A DNA stretch of 52,050 nucleotides from Deltaproteobacteria bacterium (GCA_021780225.1 JAJXZF010000115.1:1-52050), one strand, 5' to 3'; counted from the first letter of the stretch, positions 33,431-42,363 are shown. Program-made: numbers and translations. Notes: a model not told the origin generated them from the letters alone.

Positions 33431-34933
33431 ATGTCGCAATTAACTCTGACTGAACTCTTTCAGGATGCGCGATCTCACGATCCCGCCATTATCTCGCTCA
33501 GTCCCGCCGCGACCGTTTCGTACCGCGATCTAGCCGCGCGAATCGAACAGACCGCGCGACAGGTCTCCGGCTCCGGACTGAAGCCCGGCGACTGCGTCGC
33601 GATGTTCCTGCCCAACGGGCTCGAATTCGTCGAATTGTTTCTCGCGCTGACGCATGCGCGGGTGATTGCCGCGCCGCTGAATCCCGCCTTAAAGGAAAAC
33701 GAATTGCGCGCTTCGCTGGAGCAAAACGGAGCGCGAGCGATCATCGCTCAGGCTGGCGATGACGTCGTGCGAACAGTTGCGGCGAAGGTTGGAACACCCG
33801 TATGGCAAGCCGGGGTTGACGCCTCCGGTAGCGTTTCGCTTGCCGGGCCGTCTCCGTTGATGCGGGGCGATCATTCGCCTGCCGCCGCGGACGACATCGC
33901 CTTGTTTTCAAATACCAGCGGAAGCACCGGCCTGCCGAAATTGGTTCCGCTGACGCATGCGAATTTGGCTTCGTCCGCGCGCATCATCGCGGCTCATTAC
34001 GCTTTGACCGCGGTTGACAGGTGCTTGCTGGTGATGCCGCTGTTTCACGGCCATGGTTTGATCGGCGCGGCCCTGGCGACGCTCTCGTCGGGAGGAACGC
34101 TGGTAATCCCGCCGCGCTTCTCAGCCTCGGCCTTCTGGGACGCCTTTGCGGCGCATCGCGCGACCTGGTACACGGCCGTGCCGACTATCCATAGCGTGTT
34201 GCTGGCGCGGGCGGACGCCGACGGCGCGCCGCACAACGGCCCGCGATTCATTCGTTCCTGCTCCGCGCCGCTCGCTCCCGCCGTCCTTGGCCAAATCGAG
34301 AACCGATTCGGCGCTCCGGTGATCGAGGCCTACGGCATGACCGAAACCGCCCATCAGGCCTCGTCCAATCCGTTGCCGCCGCGGCCGCACAAGGCCGGGT
34401 CGGTTGGAATCGGCACGGGAGTCGAGCTTGCGATTATCGATCCTGCGGGAAATCGGCTGCCGGCGAACCAAGCCGGCGAAGTGATCGTGCGCGGCGCCAA
34501 GGTGATGAAGGGTTACTGGAACAATCCTAAAGCAAACGCGGAGGCTTTTCTCAACGGATGGTTCCGCACCGGCGACGTCGGGGTTATCGATAACGACGGG
34601 TATCTCTCGTTGACCGGACGTATCAAAGAGCTGATCAATCGCGGCGGCGAGAAAATTTCACCCACCGAGGTCGAGGCCGCGCTTTTGGAAAATTCCGCAG
34701 TGGCCGAAGCCGCGGCTTTTGGCGTGCCGGACGCCAAATATGGAGAGGAAGTGTGGGCGGCGGTGGTGCTCAAGGGCGCCGCCGAACCTGATCGTCTGCG
34801 CGATTTTTGCCGCGAGCGTATCGCGGATTTTAAGACGCCGAAAGTGATCCGGGTCGTGTCCGAATTGCCGCGCAATGCGACGGGCAAAATCGATCGGCGG
34901 AAAGTCGCTGCGCTCTTCAAGCCGGAAACCTAG
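33431..34933 (+). CDS. oxalate-CoA ligase (AMP-dependent synthetase family)
   Basis: 500 aa from the ATG at 33431; an in-frame TTG at 33419 adds four residues. The adenylate-forming signature is FSNTSGSTGLPKLVPLTHANL. EAYGMTETAHQASSNPLPPRPHKAGSVG, GWFRTGDVG, GRIKELINRGGEKISPTEVEA and PRNATGKIDRR complete the family motifs. The segments WYTAVPTIHSVLL, RFIRSCSAPLAP and SSNPLP closely match the plant/fungal AAE3 oxalyl-CoA synthetases. It would activate oxalate to oxalyl-CoA with ATP and CoA. The next gene is oxalyl-CoA decarboxylase, which supports the assignment. The TAG stop (34931-34933) is formed at the junction with a MITE-like element. Confidence 0.9.
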   Translation: MSQLTLTELFQDARSHDPAIISLSPAATVSYRDLAARIEQTARQVSGSGLKPGDCVAMFLPNGLEFVELFLALTHARVIAAPLNPALKENELRASLEQNGARAIIAQAGDDVVRTVAAKVGTPVWQAGVDASGSVSLAGPSPLMRGDHSPAAADDIALFSNTSGSTGLPKLVPLTHANLASSARIIAAHYALTAVDRCLLVMPLFHGHGLIGAALATLSSGGTLVIPPRFSASAFWDAFAAHRATWYTAVPTIHSVLLARADADGAPHNGPRFIRSCSAPLAPAVLGQIENRFGAPVIEAYGMTETAHQASSNPLPPRPHKAGSVGIGTGVELAIIDPAGNRLPANQAGEVIVRGAKVMKGYWNNPKANAEAFLNGWFRTGDVGVIDNDGYLSLTGRIKELINRGGEKISPTEVEAALLENSAVAEAAAFGVPDAKYGEEVWAAVVLKGAAEPDRLRDFCRERIADFKTPKVIRVVSELPRNATGKIDRRKVAALFKPET

Positions 34934-35134
34934 TGTGGTGTCCCGCAAATAACTTCCGCCTGACGCCTGATCGGCTCGGCGCGCAGGTCGCTCACCGCGG
35001 GGCGACCAGGGATGGATTGCCGGGTCTGGGCCTGGCAATGACGAACAGGGTTAGTCATGCCCGGACTTGATCTGGGCATCCACGCGGAGCGCAAGGCAGA
35101 CGCGGAGTGCAAACTTATTTGCGGGACGCCACAC
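34933..35134. mobile_element. MITE-like element with 20-bp terminal inverted repeats and TA duplications
   Basis: The 20 terminal bases at 34933-34952 and 35115-35134 are inverted repeats matching at 19 of 20 positions. TA flanks both ends (34931-34932 and 35135-35136), the target duplication expected of IS630/Tc1-mariner elements. The 202-bp interior has no open frame of note but holds two imperfect palindromes (35016-35039 and 35057-35079) of the kind found in dispersed repeats. It separates the ligase from the decarboxylase gene and supplies the third base of the ligase stop codon. It is non-autonomous; no transposase is present in the window. Confidence 0.75.
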
Positions 35135-35149
35135 TAGGGAGAGAGCGGC

Positions 35150-36850
35150 ATGGCCCAATCAAACGTCACTGACGGGTTTCACCTCGTCATCGACGCGCTC
35201 AAACTCAACGGCTTGGAGACCATTTTCGGCGTCGCCGGAATTCCAATCACGGATTTGGCGCGCCTGGCGCAGGCGAAGGGTCTGCGCTATCTCGGATTTC
35301 GCCACGAGCAGTCCGCGGGACACGCCGCGGCGATCGCCGGTTTCCTGACCAAAAAGCCCGGAATTTGCCTCACCGTATCCGCGCCCGGCTTTTTGAACGG
35401 GATGGCCGCGCTCGCCAACGCGACGGTCAACGGCTTTCCGATGATCCAGCTCAGCGGCTCGAGCGACCGTGCGATCGTCGATCTCCAGCAGGGCGATTAC
35501 GAGGAGCTCGATCAGATGAACGCCGCCAGGCCGTATGCGAAAGCGGCGTACCGGGTAAATCGTCCACAGGATATCGGCGTTGGAGTCGCCCGCGCGATCC
35601 ATGCCGCCCTCTCCGGCAGGCCGGGCGGAGTATATCTCGACCTGCCCGCCGACGTCCTGAGCGCCGCGCTCGATACCGCGGCCGCGGAGCAATCGCTGGT
35701 GAAGGCGATCGATCCGGCGCCACGGCACATCCCTTCGCCGGAATCGATCCAGCGCGCTGTCGAAGTGCTGGCCAGGGCCGAGCGCCCGCTGGTCATTCTG
35801 GGCAAGGGCGCGGCGTACGCTCAGGCCGACGAATCCGTGCGGGCATGGATCGAGACCACGCGGATTCCTTACTTGCCGATGTCGATGGCGAAGGGATTGT
35901 TGCCCGACAATCATCCCCAATCGGCGGCGGCCGCCCGCTCCTTTGTCCTCAGTCAGGCTGACGTGGTGATGCTGATTGGCGCGCGGCTGAATTGGCTGCT
36001 GGCTCACGGCAAGGGGCCGCAGTGGCCGCCGGCGGCCAAATTCGTGCAAATCGATATCGCGCCCACGGAAATCGACAGTAATCGGCCGATCGCCGCGCCG
36101 ATTGTCGGCGATATCGGCTCGGCGCTGTCCTGCCTTCTCGAAGCGAATAAGCCGGGACGGATTCAGCCCAGCGCCGCGTGGCTCGATGCGGTTGCGGCGC
36201 GCAAGCGCCAGAATGCCGAACGGATGCGGGCGAATCTCGACGCCAACGCGACGGCGATGAATTTTTATGGCGCGCTGGGCGTGGTTCGCGAAGCGATCGC
36301 TCGACGGCCCGATGTTTACGTCGTCAATGAAGGCGCCAACACGCTCGATTTTGGCCGCAACATCGTCGATATGTCTTTGCCGCGCAAACGCCTCGACAGC
36401 GGCACTTGGGGCGTGATGGGTATCGGCATGGGGTATGCCATCGGCGCTGCGGCCGTCAGCGGCAAACCGGTGCTCGCGATCGAGGGCGACAGCGCGTTCG
36501 GATTCAGCGGCATGGAAATCGAGACGATCTGCCGCTACCGGCTGCCAATTGTGGTCGCGGTCTTCAATAACGGCGGCATCTACCGCGGCGACGACGTCAA
36601 CCGCGGCGGGGGATCCGATCCCGCGCCGACGGTGCTGATGAGAAGCGCGCGCTACGACAGGCTGATCGAAGCCTTCGGCGGCGCCGGCTATCACGTGACG
36701 GCTCCCGCGGATTTCAAAACCGCGCTCGCCGAGGCTTTGGCGTCAGGCCAGCCCGCGCTAATCAATTGCGCGATCGATCCGGCGGCGGGAACCGAGAGCG
36801 GCCATATCCAAAACCTCAACCCGAAAAGCTCCCTGTCTCGATCCAGGTAA
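35150..36850 (+). CDS. oxc: oxalyl-CoA decarboxylase
   Basis: 566 aa ThDP-dependent enzyme. The N-terminal Pyr domain has GLETIFGVAGIP and GFRHEQSAGHAAAIAGF with its catalytic Glu, and the C-terminal PP domain has RKRLDSGTWGVMGIGMGYAIG and EGDSAFGFSGMEIETICRY (from about residue 443), then NNGGIYRG. These blocks match oxalyl-CoA decarboxylase closely. The reaction is oxalyl-CoA to formyl-CoA plus CO2. Together with the upstream ligase it forms a route for oxalate use; formyl-CoA transferase is not in the window. GGGAGAG precedes the ATG, and the MITE-like element ends 15 bases before it. Confidence 0.95.
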   Translation: MAQSNVTDGFHLVIDALKLNGLETIFGVAGIPITDLARLAQAKGLRYLGFRHEQSAGHAAAIAGFLTKKPGICLTVSAPGFLNGMAALANATVNGFPMIQLSGSSDRAIVDLQQGDYEELDQMNAARPYAKAAYRVNRPQDIGVGVARAIHAALSGRPGGVYLDLPADVLSAALDTAAAEQSLVKAIDPAPRHIPSPESIQRAVEVLARAERPLVILGKGAAYAQADESVRAWIETTRIPYLPMSMAKGLLPDNHPQSAAAARSFVLSQADVVMLIGARLNWLLAHGKGPQWPPAAKFVQIDIAPTEIDSNRPIAAPIVGDIGSALSCLLEANKPGRIQPSAAWLDAVAARKRQNAERMRANLDANATAMNFYGALGVVREAIARRPDVYVVNEGANTLDFGRNIVDMSLPRKRLDSGTWGVMGIGMGYAIGAAAVSGKPVLAIEGDSAFGFSGMEIETICRYRLPIVVAVFNNGGIYRGDDVNRGGGSDPAPTVLMRSARYDRLIEAFGGAGYHVTAPADFKTALAEALASGQPALINCAIDPAAGTESGHIQNLNPKSSLSRSR

Positions 36851-36869
36851 ATCGAAAGAGAGCGCAATC

Positions 36870-37129
36870 CTAACGCCGCCGCGCGCGGAAATTAAAGTCA
36901 TTGATTTGGCCGGCGTACCGGCCACGGCCGGCGCCGCCGCGCCCTTATCGGCAGCGACGAGGTTTATCAGCTTGCCGTGGCCATCATAGCTGGATTTGGT
37001 CGTGGCGCCGCTGGCGTCGGCGATCTGCGTTATCCAGCCGGGCTTGTCGTAAGTCAGATTTACAGCGACCCAAGACTCGCTCCGCTTGTACGATAGGCAT
37101 CCGCCTTTAACAGCAATCATTCCGTACAA
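36870..37129 (-). pseudogene. YD-repeat-like fragment or small unknown gene in the oxc-HEAT gap
   Basis: The 388 bases between oxc and the HEAT gene hold one open frame on the minus strand with coding-like composition. It begins at a TTG (37129) or ATG (37120). It contains WITQIADASGATTKSSYDGHGKL, which resembles a YD (RHS-type) repeat, followed by an Ala/Lys-rich stretch. The open frame runs on into the end of oxc as antisense (stop at 36758), so its true end is unclear. It is more likely a remnant or a chance-extended fragment than a functional gene. Nothing else is seen in this gap. Confidence 0.3.
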
Positions 37130-37238
37130 TAGCCGGAAGCGGGGAACTTTAATATGCTATAACGCAAGATGACGACAGCTCACGTTCCAAAGCGCGGCCG
37201 CTCACAGACTGGAGAAGGTGGCGCAGGAGTAATTTGAC

Positions 37239-40200
37239 ATGAGCCGAGATTCTTATTCGTATTCGGTGGTTTTAGCCATCCTGCTTCTCGGCATGATTTT
37301 CGCGCCCGCGATTTCGGCACAAAGCGCAGCGGCGAGCGGTGCGAACGCCTCACCCGAGGTATCTTCGCTGATCGCGCAATTGGGTAGTCCCGAACTACAG
37401 TCGCGACGCGATGCGGCGCGGCGGCTCGCGGCTATACAGCCGATGCCCGCGGAGGTAATTCGGGCGCTTGCGAATTTTCTTCAGACGGCTGAAAAGAATG
37501 ACGCAAGCCAGCGCTATGCGATCCTCGGCCTCGCCAAGGCCGGCGCTCCCGCGCTTCCCGCGGCGACTCGCCTGCTCGGCAGCCCTAACGCCGTGACCTG
37601 CGAAGCAGCCGAAGAAATTCTGGATCGAATGGCGCTGACTGTGCCCGCAGCGTCGCCAATTCTGATCGCGCGTTTCAAAAAATCGCCCTTTGGCCCGTGG
37701 CCAGTCGCCTACGAACTGGCGCACGCAGGGCCGCCGGTGGTTCCCCTGTTGGTTCGCGCGCTGAAAGACCCGGACCCGAGCACGCGGATGGGCGCGGCCG
37801 CGACGCTGGCCGAGATGGCGAACTTTGCGCGGCTCTATAAAGATGCTTCGGCGCAGGCGCGCCGCCAGAGCGGTGTCGTATTGGCAACCTCTCGCGACCT
37901 CGCGCCCGCGGCTCCCGAACTGGCCGATGCGCTCAACGATCGCGACCCGGAAGTGCGCAATTGGGCCGCGGTTGCACTGGCATACGCGAATCCAGCCGAC
38001 GCCAGATCGATTCCGATCCTGGTTCAGCTTCTCGACGATAACAACTTCATTATTCGCGACGAGGCTACTTCAGCACTCGAGAACATGGGTAGTGCGGCGA
38101 GGTCTGCCGCGCCTGCTCTCGAGCGAGCCTTGGCGAGTAATCCAAACGTCGATGTACGGGTTGGGGCCGCGCGCGCGCTGCTTCCAGTCGCCGGCCGAGA
38201 CGCCTGCGGCGCGCTCGCTCACGCGGTTGGGACGGACACGGCCCCCAACGTGCGCGTATGGGCCGCACGCTCGCTCGTCGCAATTCATCCGCGATGCGCG
38301 CGGATGCTGCCGGTGTTGCTCGAAACTCTTGGCAATTCGGCATATTCGGCGACCGGCGAACTCGCCGGAATCGGGGCTCCTGCGGTTCCAGGGCTGCTCG
38401 CGGCTCTTAAGAGCGGAAACCTCTATGTTCGCCAGGATAGCGTCACGGCGCTGGCGCGAATGAAGCCGATGCCGCCGGAGGCGAAGCGCGCTCTCATGGT
38501 TGCGCTCAATGACAAAAGCCTCGACGTCAGATCAGCCGCCGCGAGTGCGTTGCTGGACGCGGGCGGGGCGGCTCAGCGCGCAGCCCAAGCAGAGACGGCG
38601 CGCGAGGAGAAGATTTACGCTCAGGAATCGAAGCCTGATATGCGGACGTATACCGGACGGGAGATTGCCGCGCCGGTTCCCGCCGACCCCAATCATGTAT
38701 ATCCGCTTTCACTGAGCTACCTGGTTCCAGTTGTCGCGACTGAGGAACCCATCCGGCGGGCGCAGTTTCTGATTGCGCTCTATTCCGGTCGCGACCGCCC
38801 GGAGCGGTTGGTTTTCTGGCGGAAAGTCGGTCCCGACGCTTACCGCAAGGCCGTAGTCGTCCAGTCTCAGGATCCAGATTTTCGCGAAGAGTATTACGAG
38901 GTCCCGGACATTTTCACGGCCAAGGTTCGTATCCGGGGCCAAGAAGCGCAGCGGGAGCGGACGCAACTGTTCGTCGATGTGCCAGTGGACGGATGGCGCA
39001 GCCACACGGACCAGTTGTTCGCCGTCGTTGGCGGCAAGCTTCATTCGGTGCGAATCCAGTCCGCTCAGAAAATATATCAACCCAAACTCACGCCGCGCGA
39101 AATTATCTGGTACCCGGCCTACAACAGTTTTTCCGACGACGAATTAAAATTCTCGATGTCGATTTGGAACGACGATGACCCTATGTGTTGCCCCAACGCG
39201 GGTGACGTGACCGGAACCTACATGATCATCGAGACGCCCGCTGCTCCCGGCGCCCGGCCGACATGGATGATGCTCGTCGCGAGCGCGAAGCGGGAAATGC
39301 GCTCCCCGCAGCCGCGGTTGCCGAAAAAACGTCGCGAGGACAAACTGGCAATCTGGACCCGGGAAGCCGGCCACGGTTCGCCGCCGACCCTCTCCGAACT
39401 GCTGGCGGCGTTGAAAAGCGCCGATCTGCAAGATCGAAACGCCGCTGCGATCATGCTCATGCGGATGAAGCCTTTGCCGGCGGTTGCGATTCCGGCTTTG
39501 GTCGAGGCGCTGAGTACTCCAGATCCACAAAACAGGTTTCAGTTCTCGGTATTCGATGCGCTGGGCGACGGCGGCGCGGCGGCGGTTCCCTTTCTAGCTC
39601 AACTGGCGCATAGCGATGACCCGATGCGGCAACGGGTGGCGTTCCAGGCGTTAGGCAGGATCGGATTACATGAGCCTGCGGCGTGGCCGATTCTGATTAA
39701 CGGATTGAAGTCCGCCGGCGCCGATGCGGCGCAATCGGCGCTGGCGAACATCGGCGCTCCGATCGTGCCCTTGCTTCGCAAATCTCTCGAAGATCCCGAC
39801 CCCAGAATCCGCGCTGGCGCCGCAGCGGCTCTCGTAAGCATGGCGAGCGTCACCCGGATGATTGGAAAATTGCCGCCGCTTTCTCTGCCGCCGACTCTCG
39901 CGTTCGCCGCTCTGTCGGTTCTGGAGACGGCGAAACCTGATCTAACGGAGGCTTTGCACGATCCCAACTCGAACGTGCGTTCCCAGGCGGCTGTCGCACT
40001 CGCTTCGATCGATCCAGCCGACACGCGGACGCTCCCTGTTCTTGTGGCGTTAATAGGTTCCAGCGACCCTGCGCTCCGCATAACCGCCTTGAGAACCCTG
40101 CAACTTATGGGGAGCGCCGCGAAAGAGGCTATTCCACCGGTCGAGCGTGCACTGCAAAGCGATCCCGACCCAGGAACTCGCGGTCAAGCGGCGCGTACCC

Positions 40201-41444
40201 TCGCGGAGATCGCAGGAACCCGCGCTTGCCCGACGTTAGCTCGCGCGGCTGCGAATGATAAAAGCGCGGCCGTGCGCGGAGGGATGATGGCGGCTATGGC
40301 GCAGGAATCGCCCGCTTGCGATCATGCTCTGCCCGATCTGATTGCGGCTCTCGGCCGGAATCAAGTCGCCGACCGCACGCTAACATGCTATTCGCTGGCG
40401 AGGTTGGGAAACGCCGCGGTTCCCCGGCTGGCCGCTGCGCTGAAAAGCCCGGACCTGCATGTGCGGGAAGACGCGGTACGCGCGCTCGGGCAGATGAATC
40501 CGCTTACGCCTGAAGCGGCGGATGCTCTTTTGATCGCGCTAAATGACAAGAGTATCGGCGTCAGATCGATGGCCGCAGAGGCGTTACAGAACGCACAGGG
40601 CGAGCCGAAACATGCAGGCGCCGTCGAACTCAAACGTGAGCGGCGGCTTCTTGCCCGGCAATCGAAGCCAGATGCTCGCCGATATCGTAAGGAAGAGATA
40701 ATCGCGCCAGCGTCCTTCGGAGCCGGTCGCGCTAATCCGATAACTCTCGCTTGTCTCCTCCCTTCCTCCCGAGATGGCGGTTCTGCTGACAACGCGCCAT
40801 TCCTCGCCTCAGTCTATCGTTTAGCGGACGGCGCCGAGCGTGTCGCATTCTGGCGCAGGACCGGCGACGACCAGTATCAGTCGCTGAAGCTCGTCGGTTC
40901 GATGGGTCCGGGTCTCGTCGTTTGGCGCGTCGGATTGCCAATTTTTTTCGTCGTGAAAGTCGAGTCGTCGTGGAGCGAATGGAGTTCCTTCGTCGACGTG
41001 CCCGGCTTCAACGGCGAGGGACGGCGCGACCGGGTTTTCGTTTTCGGCGGCGACCATGTGAATCCCGTGGAAATCGAATCGCCGGAGAAGTGGTATCAAG
41101 GCAAACTCGGCAAGAATGAAATCATCCGCGGCCCGGTCGCGAACTCATTCGCTAATGGCGAGCTGAAATTTGCATTCTCAATCTGGAAAGCTGGCGATCC
41201 GCCATGCTGTCCGACGGCGGGGCGGGTCGTAGGGACGTACAAGGTCGAGATTGAGCCGCCAATGCTGGCCATCAGCGGCGGACTCGGATTGATGTCGGCT
41301 TCCGGCGCCTACAGAACCGTCAGGGGCGTTTATCCGCTCCGGCCAACCGAGCCAGCCTGGAAACTGGTTGTGGCCGCCGCCGAACGAAAGGCTATCGGAT
41401 CTCTTTCGGTCGTCCCCCCGCATTCGATCTCCCGCAGTTTTTGA
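37239..41444 (+). CDS. secreted HEAT-repeat protein with internal tandem duplication
   Basis: 1401 aa with AGGAGTAATTTGAC before the ATG. A signal peptide (about 10-27, ILLLGMIF...AISA) sends it out of the cytoplasm. The rest is two homologous halves. Each has a long array of HEAT repeats (about 40-445 and 715-1120) followed by a beta-rich domain (about 470-680 and 1150-1340). The halves align at the HEAT/beta junction (SKPDMRTYTGREIAAP against SKPDARRYRKEEIIAP) and near the end of the beta domain (DDPMCCPNAGDVTGTY at 646-661 against GDPPCCPTAGRVVGTY at 1319-1334). HEAT solenoids are protein-binding scaffolds; the paired cysteines could form a disulfide or metal site. Function unknown. It appears monocistronic. 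Confidence 0.85.
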   Translation: MSRDSYSYSVVLAILLLGMIFAPAISAQSAAASGANASPEVSSLIAQLGSPELQSRRDAARRLAAIQPMPAEVIRALANFLQTAEKNDASQRYAILGLAKAGAPALPAATRLLGSPNAVTCEAAEEILDRMALTVPAASPILIARFKKSPFGPWPVAYELAHAGPPVVPLLVRALKDPDPSTRMGAAATLAEMANFARLYKDASAQARRQSGVVLATSRDLAPAAPELADALNDRDPEVRNWAAVALAYANPADARSIPILVQLLDDNNFIIRDEATSALENMGSAARSAAPALERALASNPNVDVRVGAARALLPVAGRDACGALAHAVGTDTAPNVRVWAARSLVAIHPRCARMLPVLLETLGNSAYSATGELAGIGAPAVPGLLAALKSGNLYVRQDSVTALARMKPMPPEAKRALMVALNDKSLDVRSAAASALLDAGGAAQRAAQAETAREEKIYAQESKPDMRTYTGREIAAPVPADPNHVYPLSLSYLVPVVATEEPIRRAQFLIALYSGRDRPERLVFWRKVGPDAYRKAVVVQSQDPDFREEYYEVPDIFTAKVRIRGQEAQRERTQLFVDVPVDGWRSHTDQLFAVVGGKLHSVRIQSAQKIYQPKLTPREIIWYPAYNSFSDDELKFSMSIWNDDDPMCCPNAGDVTGTYMIIETPAAPGARPTWMMLVASAKREMRSPQPRLPKKRREDKLAIWTREAGHGSPPTLSELLAALKSADLQDRNAAAIMLMRMKPLPAVAIPALVEALSTPDPQNRFQFSVFDALGDGGAAAVPFLAQLAHSDDPMRQRVAFQALGRIGLHEPAAWPILINGLKSAGADAAQSALANIGAPIVPLLRKSLEDPDPRIRAGAAAALVSMASVTRMIGKLPPLSLPPTLAFAALSVLETAKPDLTEALHDPNSNVRSQAAVALASIDPADTRTLPVLVALIGSSDPALRITALRTLQLMGSAAKEAIPPVERALQSDPDPGTRGQAARTLAEIAGTRACPTLARAAANDKSAAVRGGMMAAMAQESPACDHALPDLIAALGRNQVADRTLTCYSLARLGNAAVPRLAAALKSPDLHVREDAVRALGQMNPLTPEAADALLIALNDKSIGVRSMAAEALQNAQGEPKHAGAVELKRERRLLARQSKPDARRYRKEEIIAPASFGAGRANPITLACLLPSSRDGGSADNAPFLASVYRLADGAERVAFWRRTGDDQYQSLKLVGSMGPGLVVWRVGLPIFFVVKVESSWSEWSSFVDVPGFNGEGRRDRVFVFGGDHVNPVEIESPEKWYQGKLGKNEIIRGPVANSFANGELKFAFSIWKAGDPPCCPTAGRVVGTYKVEIEPPMLAISGGLGLMSASGAYRTVRGVYPLRPTEPAWKLVVAAAERKAIGSLSVVPPHSISRSF

Positions 41445-41501
41445 TTGATCGCATCTTCGCGCGGAAGAACTGAGAATTTCCCCCGGCTGCGCGACGCGAC
41501 G

Positions 41502-41533
41502 TGCCCCGGCCGGGAGTCGAACCCGGACTCGCC
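41502..41533 (-). pseudogene. tRNA 3'-end fragment (T arm and acceptor strand), candidate attachment site
   Basis: On the minus strand CCGGG-TTCGACT-CCCGG (41526 to 41510) forms a perfect five-pair T arm with a canonical loop. It is followed by a seven-base acceptor 3' strand CCGGGGC (41509-41503) and discriminator A (41502). No matching 5' acceptor strand GCCCCGG occurs within 150 bases on the expected side, and no CCA is encoded. This is the piece of a tRNA gene usually left at the far end of an element that integrated into the tRNA 3' end; with this orientation the element lies to the right. Confidence 0.55.
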
Positions 41534-41692
41534 CTATCAGCAAAGCACATCCAATGCCGACCAAGAAAAGCAAGTAAGATCGCGGCCTTTTGCCTTCCCG
41601 GTTGGCTTGGCGATGTGAGCGTTTACCCGGATTTGCTGCAGCGTTTGCCAAACCCCAGCCAAACCGTTTTGGCAAGTCCCGCAGGCAATGCT

Positions 41693-41709
41693 ATATATCC
41701 TTGATATAT
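41693..41709. promoter_or_regulatory. VapBC operator-like inverted repeat
   Basis: ATATAT-N5-ATATAT (41693-41698 and 41704-41709) overlaps the vapB start codon at 41708. Antitoxins of the AbrB/VapB type commonly bind such AT-rich inverted repeats at their own promoters to autoregulate. A second palindrome, GCCAAACCGTTTTGGC (41658-41673), lies 35 bases further upstream and may be another half of the control region. Confidence 0.5.
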
Positions 41710-41956
41710 GGCGAAGAAGAAGACGAGACGAGCAACCGCTAAAGTGTTCACCAGCGGTCGCAGTCAGGCGGTGCGCATCCCGAAGGAATACCGGTTCTCC
41801 TGCGATGAGGTCTCAATTGAGCGCGAGGGCGAGCGCGTGATTCTCACCCCGCGCCCCAAGTCATGGCGCGAGTACTTCGCCCGCGCATCCCGGTTCAGCG
41901 ACGACTTTCCCGATCGCATCGAGGATCGGCAGGCGCAGGAGCGTGAGGGCTTCTGA
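41708..41956 (+). CDS. vapB: VapB-type antitoxin (AbrB fold)
   Basis: 82 aa. [20 protein letters not shown] (11-30) is the swapped-hairpin AbrB DNA-binding motif of VapB antitoxins. The C-terminal acidic/basic tail ([19 protein letters not shown]) would wrap the toxin. It neutralises VapC and represses the operon. Its TGA overlaps the vapC ATG by one base (TGATG). An operator-like repeat overlaps its start. Confidence 0.93.
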   Translation: MAKKKTRRATAKVFTSGRSQAVRIPKEYRFSCDEVSIEREGERVILTPRPKSWREYFARASRFSDDFPDRIEDRQAQEREGF

Positions 41957-42363
41957 TGCCGCGTTTGATGCTGGACACCAACATCTGTATCTACGCGATC
42001 AAGCGCAACGAACCTGAAATCGTTCGTCGCCTCGAGAGGACCCGGCCGCAGGACGTGGCTATTTCTTGCATGGTCGCCGCGGAGTTGTGGACGGGAGTGG
42101 TGAAGTCGCGCGAACGCCAGCGCAACGAACACGCTTTAAATGAGTTCCTGGCCTTTGTTGAGGTTCTCGATTGGCCTGGCGAAGCCGCCCGGATTTACGG
42201 TGAAATTCGCGCCGCGCTGGAAGCCAAGGGCCGAACGATCGGCGCGATGGACCTGCTCATCGCCGCGCACGCCATTCACGAGCGGGCGACCCTCGTAACT
42301 CGAAATGCCGACGAATTCACGAGGGTCGGGAGCCTCAAGACCGAGAGCTGGAAACCAGAGTAA
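41956..42363 (+). CDS. vapC: VapC-type PIN-domain ribonuclease toxin
   Basis: 135 aa PIN domain. LMLDTNICIYAIK supplies the first Asp (residue 7), SCMVAAELWTGV the Glu, and AMDLLIAAHAI the third acid, followed by TRNADEFTRV. VapC toxins cleave specific RNAs, often initiator or other tRNAs, when the antitoxin is degraded. The one-base overlap with vapB makes a classic pair. It is the first intact operon right of the tRNA-like fragment and may stabilise the putative island. Confidence 0.94.
   Translation: MPRLMLDTNICIYAIKRNEPEIVRRLERTRPQDVAISCMVAAELWTGVVKSRERQRNEHALNEFLAFVEVLDWPGEAARIYGEIRAALEAKGRTIGAMDLLIAAHAIHERATLVTRNADEFTRVGSLKTESWKPE

Noticed and set aside
35159-36694. A 511-codon open frame antisense to oxc
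   Set aside because: High-GC coding sequence often leaves the antisense frame open; no family motif, and oxc matches its family throughout.
37143-37165. sigmaE-like promoter GGAACTT upstream of the HEAT gene
   Set aside because: The -35 matches well but no -10 element sits at the required spacing; too weak to list.
41502-41600. A complete tRNA gene on the minus strand
   Set aside because: Only the T arm and acceptor 3' strand are present. No GCCCCGG 5' strand, D arm or paired anticodon stem could be found.
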